Positions 51,017 to 59,949 are shown, counted from the first letter of the stretch. The stretch: DNA of 64,000 bases from JAPLJC01 sp963697965 (GCA_963697965.1 OY969108.1:1550001-1614000), one strand, 5' to 3'. Numbers and translations are program-made. The notes: generated by a model from the sequence alone, not told the origin.

Positions 51017-51925
51017 TTAGGTGGCCAGCCTGGATAAACTTTCAATTCCCCCGGATAAACGGCAAGCCAGGATAAATAAAGAGAGTGAAGCTGTGTCATA
51101 AACCCCAAACCGCGCTTGCCGCCCCCAGCATTCGGAAAGCCAGGTGGTGGCGGCCAGCGGGCGCTCGCCCCAGGCCCCCAAACCCAAGATTCCCCACGAC
51201 AAGGCAATGGGAGTCCGCAAATTTCTCACTGCAACTTTTAGGTAATCCAAACTCAATTCCAGGTTCGACCTCACAGTCAAACTCTTAAGGGCAGCGAGCG
51301 CCATGCCGGTATTCTCCGGCATTGGTCTTAATTCCTTATGGAACACGATGGTATTACCATAATTCCAGCCCCCATGCGGCAGTTTCCGGTTCAGAAGGAG
51401 GCGCGTGGCCTCCGCAAGGCGTGGATGGTTACTATGGCCGGTAACCTTTAGGGCGATCATCCCCAGCGCAGTGGGGTCAACCCAGGAATAGGTATCTGCT
51501 ACCCAAGGCCAACCCCGAAGAGTGGGGTCGCTGGCGTCAGCTGACAGGGCCTGTTCCTGCAGGGACATACCGGAGTGCTCCAGCAGAAAAGCCACCGCCC
51601 GGGCCAAACTGTCTTGATGAGGTGGTGATTGGGACCAGGCGAGGATGGCCAACGGCGTCGGCCAGTAGACTGCCGGATGGTGGGGAGAGATACAGACTCG
51701 CCCATCCGCCAGTTGACCGGCAGCTAAGCGGGAGCGCGCCCGACTGATAATTTCCGGGTCAAAACCGCAGGCACTCAGGGCTATTATTGCCCAGGCGGTG
51801 GCATCAGTCCGATAATCGCCGTTATCGGCATTGGTGAAGCCACCTTCGGCCAAGGATCGCTTCTGCAAAAGGTTAATACTGTCGGAAACCAGGCGATCGA
51901 TCATAATAAGAGGATTCGGCTTCAA
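51017..51925 (-). CDS. Squalene-cyclase/prenyltransferase-fold repeat protein
   Basis: 302 aa, alpha/alpha-toroid repeats: LAEGGFTNADNGDYRTDATAWAIIAL, GRVCISPHHPAVYWPTPLAILAW, LRGWPWVADTYSWVDPTALGMIAL and LPHGGWNYGN. The catalytic DxDD of SHC is absent, so it is not a cyclase of that kind. The start may be TTG 51925 or ATG 51904; neither has a good RBS. Operon with the DUF362 gene. Confidence 0.7.
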   Translation of the reverse strand: MKPNPLIMIDRLVSDSINLLQKRSLAEGGFTNADNGDYRTDATAWAIIALSACGFDPEIISRARSRLAAGQLADGRVCISPHHPAVYWPTPLAILAWSQSPPHQDSLARAVAFLLEHSGMSLQEQALSADASDPTLRGWPWVADTYSWVDPTALGMIALKVTGHSNHPRLAEATRLLLNRKLPHGGWNYGNTIVFHKELRPMPENTGMALAALKSLTVRSNLELSLDYLKVAVRNLRTPIALSWGILGLGAWGERPLAATTWLSECWGRQARFGVYDTASLSLFILACRLSGGIESLSRLAT

Positions 51926-52148
51926 GAACAGAAACCTTAGGGGATTTTACAGGCAAGAGATCCCGAAAACCTTCTCTGGGCTGCGGTGGCCAAGGCTGCT
52001 GCATAGCGCTAGGATAGCACAAGTGCCTTGAAGAAGCAATTTTTGCAAACATTGGGGAAGGTGCTGGAGGGGGTAGGGTGAGGGGTAATAGGGAATAGGG
52101 GAGGGCATGATCTGCAGGTTCGTCCAGGCTAGTTGCCATGAAAAAAAT

Positions 52149-52311
52149 GAGTGTGGATTTGAGAGGGGATTGCTTCTCAAAAGATAGAAAATCTGCTAAA
52201 ATTAAAGTGATTAACTAAAGAGAAAGTGCAGTAAATTTCAGGTATTGGCTTAGCTTGAAGAGATAAGGAAGCTTGGGGGTTGGGACTGAGAATCCCCGTC
52301 CTTTTTGCTTG
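52149..52311. repeat. Family G repeat, copy G2
   Basis: Same layout as G1; the closing hairpin pairs GGAC with GTCC where G1 has GGGC with GCCC, a compensatory change. It lies downstream of the KimA-like gene in a 412-bp gap that otherwise holds no gene. Confidence 0.75.
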
Positions 52312-52337
52312 TCGGCCGCGGCTGCCGCCGCCGAAAT

Positions 52338-54320
52338 TCAAACCTCAAGCTGCACCGGCATGATCACGGTGGTGATCCCGCATCTTTGCAAGCGCCGCTG
52401 GATGGCGAAGGCTGTCTCATTGTGCAGGAGCTTATGATAAAACTTTTCCAGGCGAAAGGTGAGCTGCCCTTCAAAGACGATGGCCTTGGGGAAATCATGT
52501 TTAATTCTTTCGCAGGCACGGGTGGCGGCGTCCACCACTTCGATGCCCACCTCCATGCGATATTCCGCAGCCAGCCCCAATTTCCGGCCCAGTTCCACGT
52601 ATTTTTCCAATTCCGAATTCACCGAGGATTTCAGGGCCTCCACGGCATTCGCCCCCTTAAAGATACTGGAATCCACCACGCCCACCGACACAAAGATCAC
52701 GTTTTTAAAGACCTCCGGGAAATTCCTGAGAATGGACAGCAGGGTGTGGATGCCGAAGCCGTTAAAGCCGTTAACCAGGAGTACCGCAGTTTTTTCCTTG
52801 GGGTTCGGGCGCTCGGCATTGGGAGCCCCAACCGGTGAGATTTTCGTCAGGATGGCATCAAAGTTGTGCATTTCCTCTTTGACCCGGGAATAATGGCCTT
52901 TGATGGCGAAACAGGCGATCACCACCACGGCGGTGATCAGCAGGGTCACCCAACCGCCTTCGGTAAACTTCTCCAGCAAGGTGATGCACAGGATGCTCAC
53001 ACAGAGAGTCAACCCCGTCATATGGACGCTGAGATGCTGTTTCCATTTCACTTCTTCTTTGCGGTGTTTGATAAAGAACCGGGACATACCGAACTCGGAG
53101 AGGGAAAAGGTCAAAAAGACGTTGATGGAATACATCACCACCAGGGCATTGATGGACCCATGGGTATAGAAGAGCAGCAACAGGGCCGCAGTCGTCATCA
53201 GGACCACCCCGTTTTGCATGGTGAGCCGCTCGGATAGGGCTGCGAACCGATGCGGCAGCCAGTAATCCACCGCCATGTTGCCCATGACCCGGGGGCCGTC
53301 CAGAAATCCCGTCTGAGCCGCCACCAGCAGCAGGGCGCCTTCCGATAAGATGGTAATCAGGATCAACCAGGGACCGCCAGTCCAGCCCTTGAAAACCGCC
53401 TCGGCCAGGATGGTGTTAAGGGTCTGGCCCTCCGCCGGAACCACCTTCCATAATTCATAGCAGATAAACAGCCCGCCTGCGCAAAAAGCCAGGGAGGTAG
53501 CCATATAGACCATGGTGCGTTTCCCGGTTTGCACCCGGGGTTCCCGCATGATCTGCAGCCCGTTGGAGACAGCCTCTATCCCGGTGTAAGTTCCGCCCCC
53601 CATGGAGTAGGAATGGATCAGCAGCAGGAAGATCCCCAGGCCGCCCATGGCGGGCAGATCAGCCCTCCAGTTGGTATGAAACTCGCCCATGAAAACCGGG
53701 ACCTGGGCCGTATGACTCATGATGCCATACCCCAATAAAACCAGGTGCGTCAAGATAAAGACCAGGAAAATGGGCGCCAGGATAGTGATAGATTCCTTGA
53801 TCCCCCGGAGATTGAGTACCATGAGAAACAAAATTAACCCCGCCGAAGTGACCATCTTGTATACGTGATAGTGCACGGGCAAGAAGCTGAATAAGGCATC
53901 GGTGCAGGAAACGATGGAGACGGTGATGGTTAGTATGTAATCCACCAACAAGGCGCAGCCCGAAATGACCCCGGCCTTTTTTCCCAGCATATGGGTGGCC
54001 ACAATGTAGCCGCCACCGCCGTGAGGGAAATGCTCTATGATCCGGGAGTAAGCATAGGAGATGATAAAAACCGTCAGGGCCATCGCGGGTGCTAAGAGGA
54101 TGGCCAGATAGGTATGGCTCCCCAGGTTCCGAAAGGCCTCCTCGGGACCGTAGGACGAGGACGAGAGTCCGTCTGCTCCCAGGCCGATCCAAGCCAGGAT
54201 AGGGATCAAAGCCAGCTTGTGAAAGATGGAGCGGTCTTCGAGATCACGGGGTTTCCCGAAGAGCTGTCTGCGAATCTTACGAATTAAACTGGGGTTTTCG
54301 TCTGTTTGGTTGTCTGGCAT
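52338..54320 (-). CDS. KimA/APC-family potassium transporter-like permease
   Basis: 660 aa with about twelve segments over the first 460 residues. Opening LIPILAWIGLGADGLSSSSYGPEEAFRNLG and PHGGGGYIVATHMLGKKAGVISGCALLVDYILT match the KimA (YdaO) branch of the APC superfamily, which imports K+. The C-terminal 180 residues form a soluble domain with KTAVLLVNGFNGFGIHTLLSILRNFP. A c-di-AMP riboswitch lies in its leader at 54608-54745, as for kimA in Firmicutes. Proposed role: K+ uptake under c-di-AMP control; the substrate is inference. Confidence 0.82.
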   Translation of the reverse strand: MPDNQTDENPSLIRKIRRQLFGKPRDLEDRSIFHKLALIPILAWIGLGADGLSSSSYGPEEAFRNLGSHTYLAILLAPAMALTVFIISYAYSRIIEHFPHGGGGYIVATHMLGKKAGVISGCALLVDYILTITVSIVSCTDALFSFLPVHYHVYKMVTSAGLILFLMVLNLRGIKESITILAPIFLVFILTHLVLLGYGIMSHTAQVPVFMGEFHTNWRADLPAMGGLGIFLLLIHSYSMGGGTYTGIEAVSNGLQIMREPRVQTGKRTMVYMATSLAFCAGGLFICYELWKVVPAEGQTLNTILAEAVFKGWTGGPWLILITILSEGALLLVAAQTGFLDGPRVMGNMAVDYWLPHRFAALSERLTMQNGVVLMTTAALLLLFYTHGSINALVVMYSINVFLTFSLSEFGMSRFFIKHRKEEVKWKQHLSVHMTGLTLCVSILCITLLEKFTEGGWVTLLITAVVVIACFAIKGHYSRVKEEMHNFDAILTKISPVGAPNAERPNPKEKTAVLLVNGFNGFGIHTLLSILRNFPEVFKNVIFVSVGVVDSSIFKGANAVEALKSSVNSELEKYVELGRKLGLAAEYRMEVGIEVVDAATRACERIKHDFPKAIVFEGQLTFRLEKFYHKLLHNETAFAIQRRLQRCGITTVIMPVQLEV

Positions 54321-54607
54321 CTTATTGTCCCATCAGGTCTTACAAGGAAGGCCAGGGTTACAGGTCTGGCCGGGCCCGGAATTAACAAACCTACCCCCGG
54401 AAAGCCATGGGTTTCGGATATCCTTGCCAATTTGGGAAGACAACGGCACTAGGGGAAAAGAGGCCCGGGGGCGCAGGGCCATTGGGAAGCGCCACCAGCC
54501 GATCGGGCTGTTCGTGCTGATAAAAGGAAGCAGTTGCGGAACCAGGGCAGTTCAGGCCATGAAAAACGGGCCGCGCCGGGGGCGCACCGGGGAAGACGTA
54601 CACCATT

Positions 54608-54745
54608 TCCTCCTACTGCCTACGGGGTTAGCTGACGGGCTCGGACAGGAGGTAAGCTTGCCCTACCGTTTTAGTAAACGGATTCGCCCCGGAAGACGGG
54701 TTCCCCCGCTCCTTCGGTTGGGGGCCGAAGGACTCGGCGTTCAGT
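54608..54745 (-). promoter_or_regulatory. c-di-AMP riboswitch (ydaO-yuaA)
   Basis: Minus strand carries the family's conserved blocks in order: CGCCGAGTCCTTCGG, GGAGCGGGGGAACC, GGGGCGAATCC, ACGGTAGGGC, then CCGAGCCCGTCAGCTAACC and CCGTAGGC. These are the two ligand-binding half-sites of the ydaO-yuaA aptamer. It lies about 290 bp before the KimA-like ATG. The expression platform is not clear; a GCGCC/GGCGC stem with a T-run near 54565 may be the terminator. High c-di-AMP should turn the gene off. Confidence 0.9.
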
Positions 54746-54957
54746 TAAAGACGAATTTAAGCTTCTTGCAAATTGCAATATCTCGTGAAAATAGAGCTTG
54801 CACTTTGCAATATGCAATTAAAACTCATCTTAATTAAGAAGTCAATCGGGGAAATGATCAGGATTCATATCGCCTAAAAAAAACGGGCGGCCAGAGTGGA
54901 GTGGACCATGAGGGGTTTTCTGCGTGGGAATCGGGTCTCGGGCGGGAGGGCCTTTAG

Positions 54958-55113
54958 AAAGCGTGGTCTCCCGCAGGCAACCCGGAGTTCGTCACCGTCT
55001 TAAGGTAGTGCGGGAGTTGGGTCTGCGGCCAGGCGCCACCCCGGCGCACGCCTGGATTTTACGCTGTCAGATTTGCAAGGCGGGAGGGCGCTGCGCTTTC
55101 CCGGCCTACGGGC
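54958..55113. repeat. 156-bp direct repeat, copy H1
   Basis: Starts AAAGCGTGGTCTCCC and ends in CCGGCCTACGGGCTT. About 90 percent identical to H2 at 55952-56107. No coding function is apparent. The 54321-55132 region otherwise holds the riboswitch and unassigned sequence. Confidence 0.8.
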
Positions 55114-55132
55114 TTAGGAGGTCGATTGGGAC

Positions 55133-55411
55133 TCAGCAGATGCCACAGGAGACACGATCAGGGATGAGGAGATGGTTTCCCATATATGGAAACGCAACTT
55201 TTCCACCCATATCGGGGCCCACAACAATTGCTGATCTTTCTCCCAAATGCTTAATTAGTGCTGCAATATCGTTGGCAATAGTGTATTGGTCATATCCAGT
55301 CTGCGTCTTCTCCGAAAGCCCCAAGCCTCTCAAGTCTGGAGCAACAACAGTGAACTCGCTCGAAAGAGCTGGCATAACCTGACGCCACTCATGACCTGCT
55401 AGTTGTTTCAT
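55133..55411 (-). pseudogene. Alpha/beta hydrolase remnant
   Basis: 92 aa covering only the middle of an epoxide-hydrolase-type alpha/beta hydrolase: EWRQVMPALSSEFTVVAPDLRGLGLSEKT and the nucleophile region VVGPDMGGKVAF (Asp67; the usual form is GHDMGG). The oxyanion HGxP before it and the cap and catalytic His after it are missing. It lies between the two copies of a 156-bp direct repeat and is most likely a decayed fragment. Confidence 0.7.
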
Positions 55412-55791
55412 TCGCCTGTAAAGACTTCTTCCCTACCTGCCAGAATGCCTTTAGTTTTCCGGTTTGTAAGAGTATCCCCTATGATGGTCGCTTCGTAGGT
55501 GTCGCCACCGAGGGGCCATTGGTAATCAAGAATTAATTTATTCCCTTCTTGGCGCCTCGTCAATATAGGGAATGTTAATCGCTCAGGGGGATTACCGGGA
55601 ATTTCAATTATCTCGGTTAACTCATCTCCCCGAATATATATCACTTCTGCCACGCCATCGCCTCTATAGACATATTTCACCCCCGGGTTTTGACCCTTGA
55701 CGAGGTCCTCGGCGCTCTGGGCCTGTCCGGTGGACGTGGCCGCCAACACCAGCAGGAAGGCCGCCATTAAGGCAATACTTAGAGTTTTCAG
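55408..55791 (-). CDS. Small exported protein, probable CTG start
   Basis: 127 aa from a CTG at 55791, which lies 8 nt after AAGGAGG and gives a normal signal peptide (KTLSIALMAAFLLVLAATSTGQAQS). A longer frame to 55947 would precede the RBS. An ATG eight codons later (MAAFLL) lacks the basic N-terminus. Mature part is beta-rich (VKYVYRGDGVAEVIYIRGDELTEIIEIPG). No family recognised. Confidence 0.55.
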   Translation of the reverse strand: MKTLSIALMAAFLLVLAATSTGQAQSAEDLVKGQNPGVKYVYRGDGVAEVIYIRGDELTEIIEIPGNPPERLTFPILTRRQEGNKLILDYQWPLGGDTYEATIIGDTLTNRKTKGILAGREEVFTGE

Positions 55792-55951
55792 GTGTTGTTC
55801 CTCCTTAAACGTTAGCGGTTGGGGGCAGTCCAGGCCTGCGCAAGTTAGCGCGTCTGGCAGCAGGTGCCTGGCCTTACTGTTGGCTGTTAGGCTCCAGAAC
55901 GCTCCCAGGCTTTGCCGTATCGGCAACGGAGCTCGCCACCTTGACAATTAT

Positions 55952-56107
55952 AAAGCGTGGTCTCCCGAAGGCAAGCCGGAGTTCGCCACCGTCTTAAGGT
56001 GGTGCGGGAGCTGGGTCTGCGGCCAGGCGCCCCCCCGGCGCACGCCTGGATTTTACGTTGTCAGATTTGCAAGGCGGGATGCTCTTCGCTTTCCCGGCCT
56101 ATGGGCT
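55952..56107. repeat. 156-bp direct repeat, copy H2
   Basis: Second copy of the repeat at 54958-55113, same orientation, 994 bp away. It occupies part of the 342-bp gap before the next gene. Confidence 0.8.
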
Positions 56108-56133
56108 CTCGATCGTTCACGATCATAAAGGCA

Positions 56134-57141
56134 TCACGGCTGCTTAGATGGAGCTTGGTTATCTCCAAAATGCCTCGTAAGGATATTCCAAGATCCAAAG
56201 TCGGTTAACGTACTCCCATCTGGTAATTTGACCCCAGATACTACCTGCACATTACCGTTAGGGTCGATAATCGCCGCTGGTGCGTTGAATTTATGGTTAG
56301 GCTTCCAGCCCGGATGAACTACTTTTCCTTTGCTCACCTTGGGCATTTCAGTAGCGAGAGCCGTTTTGACAAATTCTGGGTCTTCATATCGAAATACGAT
56401 AGGTTTCAGGTCGGGATTGTTCTTAATCCATTGAGGGCCGTGCTCAATCATGATTCTGGAGCGAAGTATTCCATCAACCCGCGTTACTTCCCATTTTTCT
56501 TCAAATACACCATCGCGACAACTTATTGAGACAGTATAGTGCTGACTGTTCGGGTCAAGAGGGTTCCACATAAAGTATCCGGCTGATCCTTCTGGGCTAG
56601 CTTCGGCGACATAGATGCGCTTTTGCGATTCGCCCGCTAGACCGGACGGCGGATACGGCGACGTCGGGTGTCTAACCAACCATTCATGTTCTATGTTCTT
56701 GCGATCATCGTCGTAAAATTTGATGTCGCAGTTGTACGCAGGCCCAGGTCCATAATGCTTGACCACCATTACCCACGATGCAGAATCGTTATCTCCCAGC
56801 GGTGCTCCGAATACAAATAATAGACTAGTTGTAGTAATGGTTGATGATGATAGCGGCCATGCGAGATTTTCGCGATTGTTTACCCACCGAATACCCTCGA
56901 CAGTTAAAGGAACAATGATTGCCGATAAAATAGCTATGATAACTATTCGAGGTATTTTAGACACGCCAGTTGTACCTCCCCACAAAATTACGCCAATAAC
57001 AGCAATTGTGCCTGCCGCGGCGAAACACCGGCGTGCTACCCTAAAATCAGCAGGGGTTAAGGCTATCACGGCGCACCCCACAGAAGCAAGGATACCCGCG
57101 AGCAGGGCAATGCCCCATAGAATGAAATCCGCTGGCCCCAT
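56134..57141 (-). CDS. Membrane-anchored hypothetical protein
   Basis: 335 aa. Three hydrophobic segments (about 5-30, 38-58 and 64-84) and a soluble domain of about 230 residues with no recognised motif (SWVMVVKHYGPGPAYNCDIKFYDDDRKNIEHEW region). Some relation to plasma-membrane sensor-type proteins is possible but unsupported. Its codon use is AT-richer than its neighbours, and it lies in repeat-rich DNA, suggesting an acquired gene. Confidence 0.55.
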   Translation of the reverse strand: MGPADFILWGIALLAGILASVGCAVIALTPADFRVARRCFAAAGTIAVIGVILWGGTTGVSKIPRIVIIAILSAIIVPLTVEGIRWVNNRENLAWPLSSSTITTTSLLFVFGAPLGDNDSASWVMVVKHYGPGPAYNCDIKFYDDDRKNIEHEWLVRHPTSPYPPSGLAGESQKRIYVAEASPEGSAGYFMWNPLDPNSQHYTVSISCRDGVFEEKWEVTRVDGILRSRIMIEHGPQWIKNNPDLKPIVFRYEDPEFVKTALATEMPKVSKGKVVHPGWKPNHKFNAPAAIIDPNGNVQVVSGVKLPDGSTLTDFGSWNILTRHFGDNQAPSKQP

Positions 57142-57216
57142 GTCAAAATATTTGAACTGATTCGGACAGTCCAGTCAAGTTCTATATAACTGCTCAAATT
57201 AGGACACCACCGATGA

Positions 57217-57460
57217 GCGCAGGCTAAAGCCTGCGGCTACCATTAACACACAAAAACAGGGATTCAGAGGGCAGTCCGCACAGGCGAGACGCCTGTGCCA
57301 CTGATACCACAGAAAAACCCGGTCACAGGCTGGAAGCCTGTGCCACTGTCAACACACAAAAACAGGGGTTCGGGGGGCAATCGGGTCATAGGCTGGGAGC
57401 CTGTGCCCCTGTTAGCTTGGGACCTAAAAAGACAACGCAGGCTAAAGCCTGCGGCTACCG
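57217..57460. repeat. Array of five short palindromes
   Basis: GCAGGCTAAAGCCTGC at 57217 and 57436, CACAGGC...GCCTGTG at 57279 and 57324, and CATAGGC...GCCTGTG at 57387, spaced 45-63 bp apart, with partly repeated spacers (ACACACAAAAACAGGG). No gene is present. Confidence 0.75.
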
Positions 57461-57469
57461 GTATCCGTT

Positions 57470-57577
57470 CCTTCATTTCGTTCAGGATTAAAATGAATTC
57501 AGGTTTTACCATGGCTTCCAGATTCCTCGCTTCGCTCAGAATGACATTTCGAGTCAGACTGAACTTTGGCAACGGCT
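57470..57577. repeat. Family B remnant
   Basis: GGTTTTACCATGGC, TTCGCTCAGAATGACATTT, and GTCAGACTGAACTTTGGCAA match the right end of family B with divergence. Confidence 0.5.
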
Positions 57578-57837
57578 GCTAGTGTTATGTCCCACAATTA
57601 TCTTAAGAAATGATTGGGGATAAACCCCCCTCCTTGAGAGGGGAGGGGGTTGGGGGGAGGTTAGCAACATATGGTAAATGAAAGATAAATTGCCACCCCC
57701 AGCCGGTGTCGCCCCATCAAGTGGGAGGGAAAAAGTTACTGACTACTGGCTACTGACTACTGGCTACGTCGCCCCCTCAAGGGGGAGGGGAAAAGGATAA
57801 GCATTTAGGCAACGTTTGCGTGGGACACAATACCAGG
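57578..57837. mobile_element. MITE-like family A, copy A3, carrying a heptad array
   Basis: Ends GTTATGTCCCAC and the reverse complement GTGGGACACAATAC. Inside, the usual CCCTCCC palindrome is present, but at 57735-57767 a seven-bp array (ACTGACT/ACTGGCT) is inserted, flanked by duplicates of GTCGCCCC-TCAAG (57708 and 57768). Confidence 0.7.
57735..57767. repeat. Heptanucleotide array inside copy A3
   Basis: About four and a half 7-bp units of ACTGACT/ACTGGCT type. Confidence 0.8.
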
Positions 57838-57849
57838 GTCAATTGTCTT

Positions 57850-57930
57850 GGGGTTGCTTCCCAAAAAATGGAAAATCTGCTAAAACCGGAAAAAAATAGT
57901 AGAGGGGAAAGGCAGCAATTATCGCATTTA
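57850..57930. repeat. Family G, split copy G3, left part
   Basis: GGTTGCTTCCCAA and GAAAATCTGCTAAA match G1 and G2; homology stops at ATCGCATTTA (57930), where a 262-bp insertion begins. Confidence 0.7.
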
Positions 57931-57931
57931 T

Positions 57932-57967
57932 AGTAGCCAGTAGCCAGTAGCCAGTAGTCAGTAGCCA
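57932..57967. repeat. Heptanucleotide array AGTAGCC
   Basis: Five units at the left end of the insertion in G3. Confidence 0.85.
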
Positions 57968-58192
57968 CCTGCTCGGAGGGGAATTCGGGTTGGGGCGAAT
58001 CAGGAGCTTTCTTTTTGGGAGCCATCAGGATGTCCATGGCGTCGCAGGTAAGGCCAGTTCCGAAGGGCAAGCTGGCGGCCCGCGGCCACGGTCTCAGCCA
58101 AACCGCGTTGATAGTCCAGGTCCCCGGGCGCCGGTTCCTCCTGGAGCATTCAGCAGCTCGCGTGTCCCCTTCCTCCTGGCTCTCCATTTCTT

Positions 58193-58259
58193 TATTGGCT
58201 TATCTGGAGTAGATAAGGAAACTTGGGGAGGGGGACTAAGAATCCCCCCTTTTTGCTTC
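58193..58259. repeat. Family G, split copy G3, right part
   Basis: ATTGGCTTATCTGG, GATAAGGAAACTTGG and AATCCCCCCTTTTTGC resume the homology with G1 and G2. Confidence 0.7.
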
Positions 58260-58289
58260 GCAGCCGCGGGGCGGCGGCCGCCCCGGCAA

Positions 58290-58450
58290 AGTGAGCAGTA
58301 AGCAGTAAGCAGTGAGCAGTGAGCAGTGAGCAGTGAGCAGTAAGCAGTGAGCAGTGAGCAGGGAGCAGTGAGCAGTGAGCAGGGAGCAGAAACCAGGGAA
58401 AAGAGTGATCAGTAATCAGTGATCAGTAATCAGCAGGCAGTGAGCAGTGA
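58290..58450. repeat. Long heptanucleotide array (AGCAGTG)
   Basis: About twenty units of AGCAGTG/AGCAGTA/AGCAGGG, then AGTGATC/AGTAATC units; period 7 throughout. It ends 150 bp before the regulator start and is the longest array in the window. Confidence 0.9.
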
Positions 58451-58599
58451 CCGTAGGGATAAAAAAAATGCGGCAGCAGGCCGGAATCAGGGAGCGGCCA
58501 CCGCCTTTGCCAATCTTTCCCGGGCGATCATGGGATCGGCCCTGATACAATATAAGAAAAGCGGGAGCCGTGATTAGAACGATTGAGGAGAAATCTCAC

Positions 58600-59949
58600 A
58601 TGGAAGTGCTGCCCCGGCTTGCCATCCTGGTGGTGGATGATGAGCCTAACATCCGGAAAACCCTGACCATTTCTTTGGAGGCCGAGGGTCATCCGGTGAC
58701 GGCGGTGAGCAACGCCCGGGACGCTTTGAGTGAAGCGAACCGGCGGTTCTTCGACCTGGCGCTGGTGGACCTGCGCCTGGGAACGGAATCCGGCCTGACG
58801 TTGCTGCCCGCCTTAGCGGCCGCCTGTCCCTGGGTGAAGATCGTGGTGATGACCGCCTATGCCTCCATCGACACTGCGGTGGAGGCTATGCGCCGGGGGG
58901 CTTTCGATTACCTGCCCAAGCCCTTTACCCACGAGCAGGTGGCTGCCCTGGTCCGCAAGATTGCCGAAGTGCGGGCCCTGGAACAGAAGGTGGCGTCGCT
59001 GCAGGAGGTCTTGCACCAGGTGGTGCCGGAAGCCGACCTGGCCAGCCGCAACCCGGCGATGCAGCGGACCTTGGAAATGGCCCACAAGGTGGCGGACAGC
59101 GCCGCCACCATTTTGATCCGCGGCGAGAGCGGCACCGGCAAGACGGTCTTGGCCCGGGCCATCCATTCCTGGAGCCGCCGCGGCGCCAACACTTTCGGGA
59201 TGGTTTCCTGCCCGTCGCTGTCACCGGAACTTCTGGAGAGCGAGCTGTTCGGGCACGTGAAGGGCGCCTTCACCGGGGCGCTGCGCGATCATCCGGGGCG
59301 CATCGCCGCCTGCGAGGGCGGCACCCTGTTTCTTGATGAAATCGGGGATTTGCCGCTGCGGTTGCAGCCCAAACTGCTGCGGGTCCTGGAGGACAAGGAA
59401 TACGAGCGGGTCGGCGATGTGGTCACCCGCAAGGCCGACGTTCGCATCATAGCCGCCACCAGCCTGGATCTCGAAGAAGCCGTCAAGGAACGGCGCTTCC
59501 GGGAGGATCTGCTTTACCGGTTAAATGTGGTGGAAATCGTGGTGCCGCCGCTTAGAGAGCGGCGGGAAGATATCCTGCCGCTGGCCGAGCGCCTCCTGGT
59601 TTTTTTCGCCAGGCAGAGTCATCGCCGCCTCCAGGGCTTGACCAATGAGGCCCAGGACCGGCTCCGGGACTATGACTGGCCGGGCAACGTGCGGGAATTG
59701 CGCAATTCCATGGAACGCGCCGTCCTCTTGGGCAGTGGGGAACAACTCGGCAGGGAACATCTGCCGCTGCAGCTGGCGCCGGCGAAACCGGAGCCGCAAG
59801 TGGGTGACCTGGTGTCCCTGGAAGATATCGAAGAGAGTCATATCCGGCGGGTCCTGGCGGCCACCCGGTCCCTGGAGGAGGCGGCCCAGGTGCTGGCAAT
59901 GGACCCCGCCACCCTCTGGCGGCGCCGCAAGAAATACGGGATAAATTGA
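58600..59949 (+). CDS. Sigma-54-dependent NtrC-type response regulator
   Basis: 449 aa from the ATG at 58600, after GAGGAGAAATCTCAC. Receiver domain with phospho-acceptor Asp57 (VDLRLG) and PKPFTHEQ; AAA+ domain with Walker A GESGTGKT, GAFTGA (about 221-226, sigma-54 contact) and Walker B GGTLFLDEIGDL; C-terminal Fis-type helix-turn-helix (LEEAAQVLAMDPATLWRRRKKYG). It activates sigma-54 promoters when phosphorylated, most likely by the kinase encoded at 60194. Confidence 0.94.
   Translation: MEVLPRLAILVVDDEPNIRKTLTISLEAEGHPVTAVSNARDALSEANRRFFDLALVDLRLGTESGLTLLPALAAACPWVKIVVMTAYASIDTAVEAMRRGAFDYLPKPFTHEQVAALVRKIAEVRALEQKVASLQEVLHQVVPEADLASRNPAMQRTLEMAHKVADSAATILIRGESGTGKTVLARAIHSWSRRGANTFGMVSCPSLSPELLESELFGHVKGAFTGALRDHPGRIAACEGGTLFLDEIGDLPLRLQPKLLRVLEDKEYERVGDVVTRKADVRIIAATSLDLEEAVKERRFREDLLYRLNVVEIVVPPLRERREDILPLAERLLVFFARQSHRRLQGLTNEAQDRLRDYDWPGNVRELRNSMERAVLLGSGEQLGREHLPLQLAPAKPEPQVGDLVSLEDIEESHIRRVLAATRSLEEAAQVLAMDPATLWRRRKKYGIN

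Noticed and set aside
54226..54837. 203-codon plus-strand frame across the riboswitch
   Set aside because: It is antisense to the aptamer and the permease 5' end; such frames are common in GC-rich DNA.
54924..55382. 152-codon plus-strand frame over repeat H1 and the hydrolase remnant
   Set aside because: It runs antisense to the recognisable hydrolase sequence and includes repeat DNA.
58290..58450. AGCAGTG array as a CRISPR
   Set aside because: The period is 7 bp with no spacers; it is a simple tandem repeat.
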